Made by a program: the position numbers and the translations under genes. Of a DNA stretch of 64,000 bases, positions 35,550-48,100 are shown in pieces. This DNA is from Chionis minor (lineage: Eukaryota > Chordata > Aves > Charadriiformes > Chionididae): NCBI GenBank assembly GCA_013398295.1, contig VZSF01000742.1, forward strand, positions 124,001 through 188,000, given 5' to 3'. Each line of letters opens with the position of its first letter. Positions within the stretch are counted from its first letter, which is position 1. Below the pieces are notes generated by a model. The model had not been told where the DNA came from and searched no databases. It saw only the letters and a program-made list of their open reading frames with translations.

Positions 35550-38500
35550 TCTGAAAACCAAGAAATTGCACCTCAGGATCACTAAATGCACATACATGCC
35601 ATACAATTCCATGCACACATACAATATCAAGCCTAAGTTCTCAAATGTGGATAATACTTGGAAAACCAGCAACAAAGTGCTTTTCTTCTATGCTTGAAAA
35701 TGTCAGACTTTTAACAGATCATTGCCCCAACAGAATCAGAGATTCAGAGAAATGACATGCCATGATCAAAGATGCACACTGTGCTTCTGAAGAGGAATCC
35801 AGGAAATGCAACTTCAGCCGGTGTAAAGAACTGTCACCTCTTTGCTCTGCTTATGCGCATCCCTAAATTAGCCATTAGATAATTCTGCCACTTCACTGAA
35901 CTTTTCCACATTCTGCATTGAAGGTATTTATTCTTCCCTGTGCAGGAGGAAGGGCTTTAGTGGTACTTATGGAAATAAGAGAGAATAAAGCTGCCATGCA
36001 AATCTTATGTTTTGTGTATTTTCTTATTTGACTATAAAAGTGGTATTCCCAAGGGTGTGGAGTCAGGGATATTTTAAAATTGCTGATGAGCATCATCCCA
36101 TTGCTAGCTTAATTATATACTAGTGAGTTGCCCGTTACAAAAGACAGTTTGTTCCATTACAAAATCTGTTCTTAGTGTATGGAGGAATAACGAGAAAGTG
36201 TAATATCAACTGCACAAACTATTTCTATAAAATGGAAACAGTGAAGTTTACTTCCTCTTATAAAGTGTTTTGAGATCTACTGATGAAAAGCACAGTAGGG
36301 GCAGGTAATTTCATGATTACTCTTAAAACCTGTTGCTCCTCTCTGCACTGGCAGATACTCTTCTCAACCAATTAAGATAAGGGACTAAAAGGACGCTATC
36401 AATTTAAAATATTTTTTCCTTTAGCTGGAATAGTAATAACACCTTGGAAAGCACACAATAAAATTGGTTTCCAAATGAAATCTGACATTCCTGAGCACTA
36501 CCATTTGTTTTCATGCACTAATCCTGCTACCTGTGAGAGATCTTGCTGACAGTTCCTGCTGCACTCCCACCCCAGGATACTGATGCTGCTGCTACATCAC
36601 ACATCTTGGAAGCCAGCAAGCCTCTATTGCTTCTGTAAGCATCTCTGGCACACAGAGCCGCCTCTTCTGTTCCTGTGTAACGGAAGCGCAGGGGTATATC
36701 TCTTACTTATTGCATCTTTTGTTTCATAACTGAGGACTCAGCCGTCAACAGAACATGCTTTCCCACGTTCAATTTAAGCCTGTTTCTTTCACATCCTGAA
36801 TGCAAGTCACCTCCAGTTGAACCTCTGTGGAAAATCTTTTGTAAGCCCACATGCTCCAGGGAACTGGAAGGATTAGTAGTTGGGGTACTTGCTATATAAC
36901 TGGAGTTCTGGCTGCTCTGACATAGAGCTTAGGTGATGTCTTGTAACCTTTTATGGGATTTTAGACCTGGGTTCCAGACAATGACATGGGAATCTGGGGT
37001 CTTGTCCATTAAAATATGGACTTTCTGCGGTATTTTGCCTTCCAGAAATATTTGCCTCTGAAACAGGAAGGCCTTCCCATATGGTGATGACTGATTGATA
37101 GGACAGAGAGTAGAAAAAAGGCAGCAGATATTTGCTGTGAAGTTCTTCACACTATTTTTGTTGTGGAGAGGTAGCCAGAAGAGGGTTTTCAGAGCTCTTC
37201 TTATTTTCCAAATCTCTGTTGTCCTTTCAGAAAAATCTTAAAGGTGTCAGCACCTCGGGCCGGAAAAATTTTGGGTCACTGATGCCCAGGTTAAAATACT
37301 CAAAAAGATTCAGGAGAGAATTTAACGACGTTTGTTTGCCAGAGGACACATCCTTGAGGGGAAAAAAAAAAAAAGCCAAAACCAAACAAGTACTTTTAGT
37401 AAGTTTCATGGACTCAGGGGAGATCATTTGTGTGTTAAAGTTCTCTCTCACTGGTAGTTTACACAGGTTTTCTTCAGCTCAAATACTTGCAATCTGACTT
37501 GCTGGAGAAAGAACGCTGTGTATTCAATTCTGATTGGCCATTATCATAAAATGGTCTATAGTGGTAATGTATAGCATGTGAAAAAACAATGTTAAATAAA
37601 ACACATCTGTGCTATAATTTGTTGACATGTTTAAAACTCATCCCTGAAATGGATTCCTTTGAGTGACAGACTAACCGTACAATGGCCACCACTCTTGCCA
37701 GAATCCTTGTGTTTGCCAAAATGGAAGCTGAAGTCCCCAAAATCTTGTTTTACAGTCACCTGCAACAGAGCGTGAGCAGGAGCCCCTCTGTTACACACAG
37801 TCAGGGCACACGCATTTGGCCAGTCAAGAGGACTGTCAGGTTCAGAATTCTTAATCGCTGTATAATTGGATTCTTTGTTGGGGCACTTTGTGCGCATTTA
37901 TCAGCAAAGTCCAGATCAAAAGAGGTGAAGCAAAACCTCCCCAAAGTTACCACTGCCCTTTCCACAATTGAGATCACTCCTTTAAACTTTAGAAGACCAA
38001 CATTTTTCTTTATGGCATCTGTGGACTAGGGTAACATTTACTTCAGATGAAATGTATTTCCATAAGACTGACGGAGGGCCCCTGTAGTCTTGCTTGCCTG
38101 TGGGAGCAGGGCAAGAGGAAATGCCAAGGGCAAGTCTCTCTCAGACCGGTAGTCTTGTTTCTTTTTGATCCAGTGTGTATTTCTGTTTTATTCTTTCCTT
38201 AAGCAATGAATTGAGCTCCAACAGCAGAGGAAGGATTGTTGACTTATAGAATACACACGTAGTGGAAAGGTTACTTCAATCAGAGGGAAAAATAGAAAAA
38301 AAGAAAGAGAAATTTGTCCCCAAATTGTGTGTGTGCATTTAGACAAGGAAGCTCTTCTACTCATAAACAAAAGTGTCAAAGGAGAGATCCTTTAAGGCAT
38401 CTCCAGCAATCCTTCTAGATTACTTTTCCTATTGTTTTTAGCAATAACATGAGCACACCTGATAACCCCACTCCTAGATCAGAAACCCATTTTAGTAACA

Positions 38501-40000
38501 ATTGTACAAATAATCCCACACTGCCCCTAGTATGAGATCTTACTCCTCTTCAGGAGAGTATACAGAACAATTACCAGGCCAAAAAATAGTTTCTAGTTTA
38601 CAGAGGATCACACAATAAGTATATTTCTTGGCTAGACACAAAATAAGAAACTATTGACCCCTCACTAAAGGCTTTTTTTGTTGGTTTTGTTTTTTTTTTT
38701 AAATTTATGAAGAAGGTTTCTCCCTGTTATATCCAAAAATGCTTGTGAAAATGCAGTATGACGATGAAGGGTTAATCTTAATTCCTCAATATGAATATGC
38801 ACTGTCCTTCTGGTTCTGGGGAGGGCTCAGAAGAGTCAAAGTGAAAGTACATGTCTCTGGTAATTACTTCTGTGGATGAGAAAGAATGTAATAAAAGCAG
38901 GCCATTAATGAACTTCAGTAGTGTTAGCAGTTAAAGTACATGAGCCTTGTATCAGCCAGAGGTTCGGAGGGCCAAAGCAATTTCACCAGCTGTGTCATCT
39001 TTCTATGACTGGAGCAAGAGGTTTATGGGTGGGAGCTCGGTTCTGAGAACACAGCCTCCCATGTAGAGTCTTCATGTACACAAGGGCACACAAAAGTTTG
39101 ACATCCCTCCAAGAGCAAGGACAGAGAAAGCCATTAGTATGAACCATGTGATTCAGCCACACATACCTTGAGATATGACAAAGGAACAACCACATCCTGG
39201 ATGAAATCAGGTCTCTTCAATGTTTCTGAATGGTGCAGAGGAGCTGTGAGGGGTTAGCTGAAAGACGAAACAATAAAATGAAGTTTTTTAGTTACTTCTT
39301 AAAATGACTAAGCCTAAAATATTTCATACCAATCTTGACAACTTATGTCTGACTTGTGGTCCTTTGAGACAGCCAGACACAGAACCAGTTTTTAAATTCC
39401 AGCAAGAAATTCAAAGTTGTCCAAAGAGTCCTCAGCCATAATGAAGTGAATCTGCATACATCCTTGTGCCTAAGCCTGCACGTACAATCACCTGTATTTA
39501 TCAGTTATCTGGGTTTTCCAAGACAAATTTAGTCTCTTTCTCACAAAATTTTTCTTCTCAGAGACTGCACACCTTTGCTTTTCACATAATAGAAGTAATC
39601 TATTTCCCTGTTGCATCACTGAAAATGTTGCTGTTTCTGGAACACTATTGAGCCAAATGGTTTAGATATCTGGCCAAGAGTAGGTCTGTGAAGCTGGACC
39701 ATGTAGGAGTTCAGTTCAGTTCCAGTTCCCCAAATAGCTGTATTGTGCAAGTCCCCCTGGTGCTTTCTCTATAGAGGACAACACCTTCTCTTCATTTGTC
39801 CTTGGACCTTTTAGTTGTATATAATTTTGTGAGTGCTTTGTAACATGCTAAACGTATGTTGGCATATTTTGTCTGTGATTTTGCCCTGGGCCACGAAGCA
39901 ACCTTTTACTTGAAATCAGCCTGTGGCTGCACAGAGGTTCTCAAAGTTTGCAGTCTCTATACTGAACAGAGCTGTTGCTTGAAATCTTCATCCACGTTAT
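35550..40000. other. non-coding stretch, nothing confident
   Basis: Only short chance frames are seen, the longest being 115 codons at 37682-38029 on the plus strand, without recognisable motifs. I see no element boundaries. Poly-purine and poly-T tracts occur near 37361-37375 and 38690-38702. Confidence 0.5.
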
Positions 40001-40004
40001 AGTG

Positions 40005-40122
40005 AAAACTTGACTGGACAAGGCTTTGGGAAACCTGATGTAAATTTGAAGTGAGTTTAGAGCAAGAGGGTTGGACCAGATAACCTACTGAGATTTCTTC
40101 CAATCTAAACTGTTCTGTGACT
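40005..40122 (+). mobile_element. short CR1 LINE 3' tail
   Basis: The words CTGGACAAGG, GAGCAAGAGGGTTGGACCAG and a terminal CTGTTCTGTGA follow in the order of a CR1 3' end on the plus strand. Only about 110 nt remain and divergence is high. The 5' edge is approximate. Confidence 0.75.
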
Positions 40123-40129
40123 TTTCCCA

Positions 40130-42230
40130 AGCCAGGCATGATGATGAGCACGATGCAAAGTGGAATTAAAAGCCGACTGCCTTGATTCATTAGAGCTGGG
40201 GTATAGGTGGCCAGGCCACCAAAGATTGTCGCCCAAGCTCACTCACACAAATGTTTGATGAGAGGTGGGCTGCTATGGAGTGGGGATGTTATCTGGGGAA
40301 CGAAGAACCCATCTACATGAAGCAGATAAGCAGGCACTTTCTTGATTGCAATGCTGGGTGCTAGGTGGAATTTTCACAAATCAAGCACACCCCGTGCCGA
40401 TTTCACTGTTACATTTTTAAAGAAAAATTACAAGGTAATTTACACTCCCATTTACAATGATTGCGAGTGTCTTGCACATGATTATAATATCTTCTATGTC
40501 ATTCTCTTCTGTTACTACGCTTGCGCGGTGGAAGGGTCTTCACCTGGGCAAGGGTCCTTTTGACCTGTGGGTGTGTTTTTTAGCATTATAATGAAGGTAG
40601 TTCACTTTAGGACACCTTAAAAGTTAGTTTTGTTGCCAAGTTGGCCGGCTAGATATCTACCTTACCAGGTTATCAAATAACTCATCCTATATACAATAGA
40701 ACCTAGGTGCTCTGGTTCTGGTCTAGAGAGTAAGGACTAAGGCTAATATGGTCCAGAGACTAGGAACTTCAAGCAACACAGCCTCAGATAACATGCAGCA
40801 CAGCAACCCATACCTTCTTGTTTAATAAGTGCTAACATAATGCTAACATAGAGGCTAACTTAAAATCAAGATGTTCCTGTAGCTAACTGTTTCACAAACA
40901 AACACAAAATATAGAAAGATTCAGTAAAACTTAAGATAATCTTCAACAGGGACACTGTCTTTTGTGAGTGCTGATCTCAGCTCGTGGACAAATGGCAGTC
41001 ACCCACCTTCAGCCAGACAAAAGTGTCTCCCTCCTGTAGATTTCAAAGCTTCCTCGGACCCACCTCAGGTGCTGAAAGGAGTTGTTCCCTGTCCATGATG
41101 GACCCTAAGTGTACACAAGAAAGGCTTGTTCTTGTGAGAGAGGTCTTTTGACTGTAGGGCTTGTTTTACTTTCCAAAATCAGTATCACTTTCCCATCAAA
41201 CTGCCAATATAACTTAGAACTGCTGTCAGAAAAGCCATGAAGAGCAAGACTCTTTCCCTTTTCTAAGCAACGTAGCTGTGCTAGCCAGCCCCAAAGGTGG
41301 CTCTGATTCTTGCCTGTAGTTGGAGAACCTTACTGGGGGTGCTCTAACTTAAGGGAATTAGAACAGCCTCCAGAAACTCTGCTGCAGTTTCAACATGAGT
41401 CCAGAGCAGTATAGACACAACGGGTATGATTCACTTCTCCAGATGCATCTTGTCTTCATGTAGGTGTCTAAAATAGGTCAAATGAATCACAACCTAAAAT
41501 TCCTGCTTAAAAGGAAATCTACTTACCTTGCTCAAACGTGCATGTCTGTTACGAATGACTCACAGCAGACATTTCTAACAGTAGACCCACTATAGGAATG
41601 GTACATATATGTTGCTATATCAATATATCAAGTAATCAATGTAATGAAACATGATATTTCATTACACTCAAAATAATTTTCAATTTTTCTTAACATTTCC
41701 CAGACGGGAGTTTCATCATTTCTGGGTTCCAGAACGAAGACAGGCATCAGGATTGCTCACCAAACGGTATGTATTTCTCTGGAAAGATCCAGACATCATC
41801 ACTAATAGGTGACCAAAGTCTTCTCTATCTTCCAGATCCCAAGGGCTCTCTTCCACCTTGCCACAGGAGCTGCATTTTTTATATCCAGGAAAAGACAGCT
41901 GTAAATATGAGAGGAGGATTACTTGGCATTCTTCTAAATCTGGCAAATTCTTTCACTAATATGATAACAGTCTCTCTTGTTTTATCCGAGAAAGGATTAA
42001 TTTAGTTTCCTCGAGAGAAATAGCAGATAACTTTTCAGAGTGTTCAAAGGTCCCATGGTTCATATGCATTTCATTTATAGGTCTGGCCAAATAAATTGAA
42101 TCACACTGCACTGGTCTCTCATTTAACCTCATTATTCTAGTTTATTTCATAAAGAACATAGTCTTTGCTGGCATTTTTTTTAAAGCCAACACACACACAC
42201 GGAGTCCATCTCCATTGAAAGTAAATAACG
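40130..42230. other. non-coding stretch, nothing confident
   Basis: Only short chance frames lie between the CR1 tail at 40.1 kb and the CR1 copy at 42.2 kb. A short (AC)n tract lies immediately before the next element at about 42188-42200. Confidence 0.5.
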
Positions 42231-42242
42231 TTATCTCTTACA

Positions 42243-43143
42243 GAATCATAGAATCATCTAGGTTGGAAGAGACCTTTAAGACCATCGAGTCCAACCATAA
42301 ACCTAACACTGCCAAACCCACCACGAAACCATGTCCCTCAGCACCACACCTATATGTCTTTTAAATATCTCCAGGGATGGTGATTCAACCACTTCCCTGG
42401 GCAGCCTGTTCCAATGCTTGATAACCCTTTCTGTGAAGAAGTTTTTCCTAATATCCAATCTAAACCTCCCCTGGTGCAACTTGAGGCCATTTCTTCTTGT
42501 CCTATTCCTTGTTACTTGGGAGAAGACGCTGACCCCCACCTCACTACAACCTCCTTTCAGGTAGTTGTAGAGTGCGATAGAATCTCCCCTCAGCCTCCTT
42601 TTCTCCAGGCTAAACAACCCCAGCTCACTCATCTACTTCTCATAAGACTTGTTCTCTAGACCCCTCACCAGTGTCGTTGCTCTTCTCTGGACACGCTCCA
42701 GCACCTCAACGTCTTTCTTGTAGTAAGGGGCCCAAAACTCAGCACAGGATTGGAGGTGGGACTTCACCAGTGCCGAGTACAGGGGAATGATATGATCACT
42801 TCCCTAGTCCTGCTGGCTGCACTATTTCTGATACAGGCCAGGACGCTGTTGGCCTTCCTGGCCACCTGGGCACACTGCTGGCTCATATTCAGCCAGCTGT
42901 TGACCAACACCCCCAGGTCCTTTTCTGCCAAGCAGCTTTCCAGCCACTCTTCCCCAGGCCTGTAGTGTTGCATGGGGGTTTTTTAGCCCAAGTGCAGGAC
43001 CTGGCACTTAGGCTTGTTGAACTTCATACCATTGGCCTCAGCTCATTGATCCAGCCTATCCAGATCCCTCTGTTAGAGCCATCCTACCCTCAAGCAAATC
43101 GACACTCCCACCCGACTTGGTGTTGTCTGCAGACTTACTGAGC
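42243..43143 (-). mobile_element. CR1 LINE 3' fragment, about 0.9 kb
   Basis: On the minus strand this runs from the reverse-transcriptase FADD region (degraded, near 43125) through motifs [10 protein letters not shown] and [10 protein letters not shown] and the C-terminal block [15 protein letters not shown] to the 3' end. The plus strand begins AGAATCATAGAATCATC, showing the tandem terminal octamer typical of CR1. Several frameshifts and stops interrupt ORF2. It is closely related to the 35.0 kb copy, with the same 3' UTR type, and is likely of the same subfamily. Confidence 0.93.
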
Positions 43144-43149
43144 AAGTTT

Positions 43150-44650
43150 TTGCTTACACTTACAAGCAAGCTTTTACTTCTTGCACGGACAATCAGTAGT
43201 CTACAAAAATTGTATCTATAAAAACATACCACTGTGCTTGCCCATCACAGCATGATGTTTTTATGCAGTTGTCTCAGCACTCTGAAACACATCTACAGGA
43301 ACTAGAAAAATGTGGAAATTCAGCTGAACAGAGTCTATCAGAACAGAATTCCTGACCTGAAATGTCAATCTGGATTGTTTGGTTTACCCAGCTTTGAAAC
43401 AATCCAGAGTAAGGTGTGTTAAACATGTATGTGAACATATACTTGCATAACGCATATGGAAAGATTCAGACAAGAGAAAATAATGCTATAAAATAGGGAT
43501 AAAAGTGGTTGTGTCTTCACATTTTAATAATTTGTGTAGCAAAAGACAAAGACCAAGACTCTCAGTGATCATCAGTGTTTCAGCATTGCCACGCACCCAC
43601 CACAAATGTTCCCTAACTTTTGAATAATTCACTCTCTGACAAGATCCCTTTAAGGTATTTCAAACTAAAGCAACCAGAAAAATCACAGTATATACTATTT
43701 GACTATTCATTTGTTCATTTATTTTTGCCACTAGCTCGTAATTTTCACTATTAAACACCTAGATAAGTACCAAGAAATCACTATTCACTGGCCAAATGTG
43801 TCCCCATTAAGCAGAGTTTATGCTAATACTGTCTCAGTTAAGTAACAGTTATTCATTATCCTCAGGCTAAATTGTTTCACTGGCAGATGTCTCATTAAAA
43901 CAGCTGTTCTGAGCAACCACAACCATGCAAAGCCGGGGATTCTCTATTGTCATTATTGTTGTTGTTATTATTAACAATAAGCATTTACATAAACACTTCA
44001 GATGTACGTAGCTCACAATTACTCTCTACGTATTCCTTATCCTGGAAGTATGGTGATTCAGAGAACATTTGTCACAGTGGAAGCAATTGCTAATTGGTGA
44101 TAACACAACACAGCATATGTTTTTTGATATTACTGTTATCCCGGAGCAAGTGTTTGACCTTACCTTATGCTATTTTGGAACTTTTCCTCCACAATCTAAA
44201 GGAAAGCATAAAGAATTTAGAAAAGATGGCAGCATTCTCCATAACTAGAAGAGAGTGAGGGAGGTTTCTCTTCTTTCCGCTTTTCTTTCCTTACTTCCCT
44301 CCACTCTCTCTTTGGCTTTCAGACTCCTCTGTCTGTGTGTTTATTCACCCTAGGGCCCTATAAACTCCTGTCCCACCAGCACACTGTGTCACACTACTCT
44401 CTCCTTCTCCTTGATGGAGAAATCTCCATGCTGGGAAGGCAGGAAAACCAGGCTTCCAGCCCTCTGCTCTCCTGCCCGTCTGCCTGGAGCCCTGCTCAGG
44501 ATCTTCTGCCCTGGCGAGAGCCCCCCCAGGTCTTTTCTCAAGGGCAATGCCAAGATCCAAGCTGGTCCCTACAACCCTCTCAGACGTTTAGCAGCCAAGT
44601 TCTAACAAGGTCGTAATGAGCACAAATAAAATGTTTCAAATGCTTAACCT
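43150..44650. other. non-coding stretch, nothing confident
   Basis: AT-rich sequence with a GTT/ATT simple tract near 43955-43975. The end (about 44330-44620) is GC-richer and carries overlapping frames of 60-93 codons on both strands, without motifs or clear splice sites. Confidence 0.45.
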
Positions 44651-44657
44651 TGCCAAG

Positions 44658-45190
44658 TGTCCTGGTTTCAGCTGGAGTTCATTTTCTTCCTAGTAGCTGG
44701 TATAGTGCTGTGTTTTGGATTTAAGATGAAAGTAATGTTGATAACACGTTGATGTTTTAGTTGTTACTGAGCAGTGCTTACATTAAGTCAAGGACTTCAT
44801 AATTTCTCATGCTGCCCTGCCAGTGAGGAGGCTGGGGGTGCACAAGAAGCTGGGAGGGGACACAACCTGGACAGCTGACCCAAAGTGGCCAAAGAGATAT
44901 TCCATACCATACGATGTCACGCTAAACTATAAAACAAGGGGAAGTTGACTGGGGGTGGTGGCTGCTGCTCAGGGACTGGCTGGGCATCGTTCAGCGGGTG
45001 GTGAGCAGTTGCATTGTGCATCACTTGTTTTGTATGTTCTTTTATCATTATGGTTATTTCCCCTTCCTTTTCTGTCCTATTAGGCTGTCTTCATCTCAAC
45101 CCTTTTTTCTGATTCTCTCCCCCATGCCACTGAGGGGGAGTGAGCAAATGGCTGTCTGGTGTTAACTGCCTGCTGGGTTAAACCACAATA
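44658..45190 (+). mobile_element. solo LTR of an avian ERVL-type endogenous retrovirus
   Basis: The sequence starts TGTCCTGGTTTCAGCTGG and ends GGGTTAAACCACAATA, matching the termini and internal landmarks of a common bird ERVL LTR as I recall it. A TATA box (TATAAAA) lies at 44938-44944. The polyadenylation signal expected further on is altered, reading CCTATTAGGCTG where ATTAAA is usual. No internal retroviral genes flank it, so it is a solo LTR left by recombination. A clear 5-bp target duplication is not visible: CCAAG is on the left, and CGGAG or ATACG on the right depending on the exact end. Confidence 0.85.
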
Positions 45191-48100
45191 CGGAGCAAAA
45201 GCAGTTTCTGTAGCAGCAGTAGAAGGGGGAAAGGCCACCTTTGCCCATATTATGTCCATCCTCCAAAAGATGGGGCCCCTACAGTTTCTAAAATAAAGTT
45301 TTAGCTACTTGCTGTCATGGCAAAATAGTGCTGTCTCTTCCCCTAGTCTCATTTCAGGGAATTTTCCAACCATTTTTGTTAAAAGTTAAAAAATGCATAC
45401 GCTTATAAAGTGAGATAAAAATCCCACATGGGAAACATCTGTGCAGCTGAAGCAAGTAAAAGTTGAAAATAGAGACTTATAAAGGGAAATGTCAGGAACC
45501 CCTGGTAAGCGATGTCTCTCATGCTGCTTGCAAAATATCAGAAATGGGAAAGAAACAGGAATGTGAGCCTGCGCTTCCAGCCTCCCTAATGGATCAGAGA
45601 GTGCTTCAGCAGCTTGGATCCTCCGAGGCAGGTTAGCAGTCAGGCGCGGGAGAAACGACACCACGCCAGTTTGCTCCAGACCAGCAGCTGTGCCAATGTC
45701 TGGGCAGCCCTTGCCGGGTACCACGGGCCCAGGAGGATGTGGACCGTCGGGGGATCGGGTCTGGGTTAGGATAGAAACATGGGAGCAGGATAGCCCAAGG
45801 GGGCCACATGGACTGGGCAGGGGCAGAGCGAGGTGGCGAAAGGAGACAAGCAGTGGGGAGGCTCAGCATCCCCAGGTGGAGCAGAGCTGCCCTGCTTTGC
45901 GCTGGTGGACGGGCGGTCTGAAATGCCAGTGCGTCCTCTTCATCAGCGAGGAGGCAGAGGAGCGAGCGGTCGCCTGCTGCCCGTGGGGGCTGTGGGGCGT
46001 GATTCAGCGGCGCTGCCACCTCACCTCTAATGAACTGACACTGTAATGAACACAGCTCCCTTCGCAGAGCGCTTGTTTTTTCTGTTGAATAAGGCTTGTT
46101 AGACAAACCCTAGAGAGGTTTTCCTTTTCTTTTTCTTCCCACCCCTTCCCCCCGCTTTTTTCATAATCTGTGAAGGTTAAGAGCTTGTTGTTCTTTCACA
46201 CAGTCGCAGACTTGTCTTCCTACTGTTTTGTAAAGGCTTATTTTGACTGCCTGTAATGTTGTATCACCGGTAGCGTCAAGGTGAATGCAAGGAACTCTCA
46301 GAGGACAGTTAATCAAGACCATTAGCTATGTCCCCTGTAGACTGTTAAATACCAGTTTGAGTATAACTGTGTGATAACAAACAGAACAGGTAAAATCACC
46401 ATGTTGGTGTTCTGGTCAGTGCAGGCAGAGGTGTCTGAAGTTTATGTTGCTCATATCACGTATGGGTAAATCAGTTCTGCTTTTTGTCTTTTTGAGTGGG
46501 ACACTCTTCAAATCCCATAATATTTTTTGAAATTACGGATTTTTTCCCAACCTCGGCAAAACCAGAGAAATCCTTTTTTGAAATGTCCCTTGAAAATCTT
46601 CACAGCAAGAAAACCTCCCCATACACAAAAACTAGTTCAAGTGAGAATTATTTCACTTTAATAATTTTAAAATACTTTTATTTGATTTTGATTGCCCTAT
46701 CTCTTGTGTATTGTGACCCTACTCCTTCACTGAAAATGTCTTAAATAATTTTTTTAACTTGCTCTTTTTGTCACAAAAATAAATAAAATATTTATAATAG
46801 CAAAAAAAAACCCCCAAAACCCTGACCAACCCTCATTACAACCATTAACAATTTGCATTATTAAAATGGGATGGGGAACCCTGGAGCCAGATCCTATCGC
46901 TTTTATCAGGAAGTGTGAATCTTATCCACATACATGGTGATCTAGGTGCAGCTGACAAGATCTAAAGAAGCTTTTAAACTAACAATTCCTCAGGTGGCTT
47001 GGAATCTGGGTGAGAGCCAGTGGGAGTTTGGCACACAGTCTGATAAATTTTGGTAGCAATATAGTGGTTTTTCAAGCTTTGATGAACCCTGCATCAGACT
47101 ATCTCTAAGAGATAGCATCTTCATCTTTATACCCAGAAAATCAGTGCTCACAGCGCAATGAGCATGCAGGAGTTGCTCAGCCCCAATCCTAATTTTTTCC
47201 TTTTTCACTGAGTTACTTCATTTTTATTTTTTTTTCCAGAGGATGCCCTGGTTATTTTGCAGAAGTAAGATTTCACCGGCAGATAGAGAGATTGGAGGGA
47301 AGACAGTCCGTGCCGTGAGGAGGACGACACAAGGCACGTGTCCACTTGTGACTGTCAGGAGCAGGAGGTGCCCAACAAGATGCCCACTGAAGCCTGCCAC
47401 AGGTCTGCCTTCTCAGGGGCCTCCCAGACACCACGACAGAGGCTTCTGCTGCCACCGGTTCTTTTGGGGAGGAAACCAGGGATGGCAAAGGCTGGTTCAT
47501 ACAGAAATATTTTGCTTAGGACTGGCTTTGGACATGACCCAGATGGCAGCTTCACACTGACACTGCTGCAACTGCCCCTGGGGCCCTGGAGGCACGGGAA
47601 CTACGTCGGGTGATTTTAAAGGAAGGGCATCCCATAACACGCATCTGGTGGGTCTTTCCTGTTTCTTTCCAAAACTGATCCCTCACAGGGTGATATGTGG
47701 TAGTTCAGGATCATTCTGATTATGGTTTACAGCTGGGCAGATGCACTGCTGCTTCAGAGCTGCTATGGCCAAAGAGCAGCTGAGGGACAGATTTTTTGAC
47801 CAGAGCTGGCTATTGAGGTGGGGTTCATCCCATTTAACCTCAGAGAAACCTGGGCATCTCCAGTGATTGGAAAGATATGAATGTTCTTCTCACCTCTCAT
47901 CTTACGGACTGAATGTTCCTCTGGAGGGAGACCTCTGGTTCCATCGATGATGGAATGAACTGGAAGATGTGCTTAAATTAGGTGCCTAATTTTTATGTGT
48001 CTGTGATATGAACCCTGTGCCTAACCATATCAAGAACTTTCAGAAACCCTGGTAAGTATTTTCTTGGATCTTCTGATGCCTAAAATTATTTGCAAATACA

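Noticed and set aside
35238..35675. 145-codon minus-strand frame as a host gene
   Set aside because: Its N-terminal part lies outside the element and the rest is CR1 ORF2 C-terminus, so it is a retrotransposon fragment.
45633..46106. 157-codon minus-strand frame in a GC-richer patch
   Set aside because: Composition follows local GC content, overlapping frames are open on the other strand, and no motif is visible.
47240..47264. 25-nt micro-exon on the plus strand after a long pyrimidine tract
   Set aside because: No neighbouring coding segment or matching exon was found; single good splice pairs are expected by chance.
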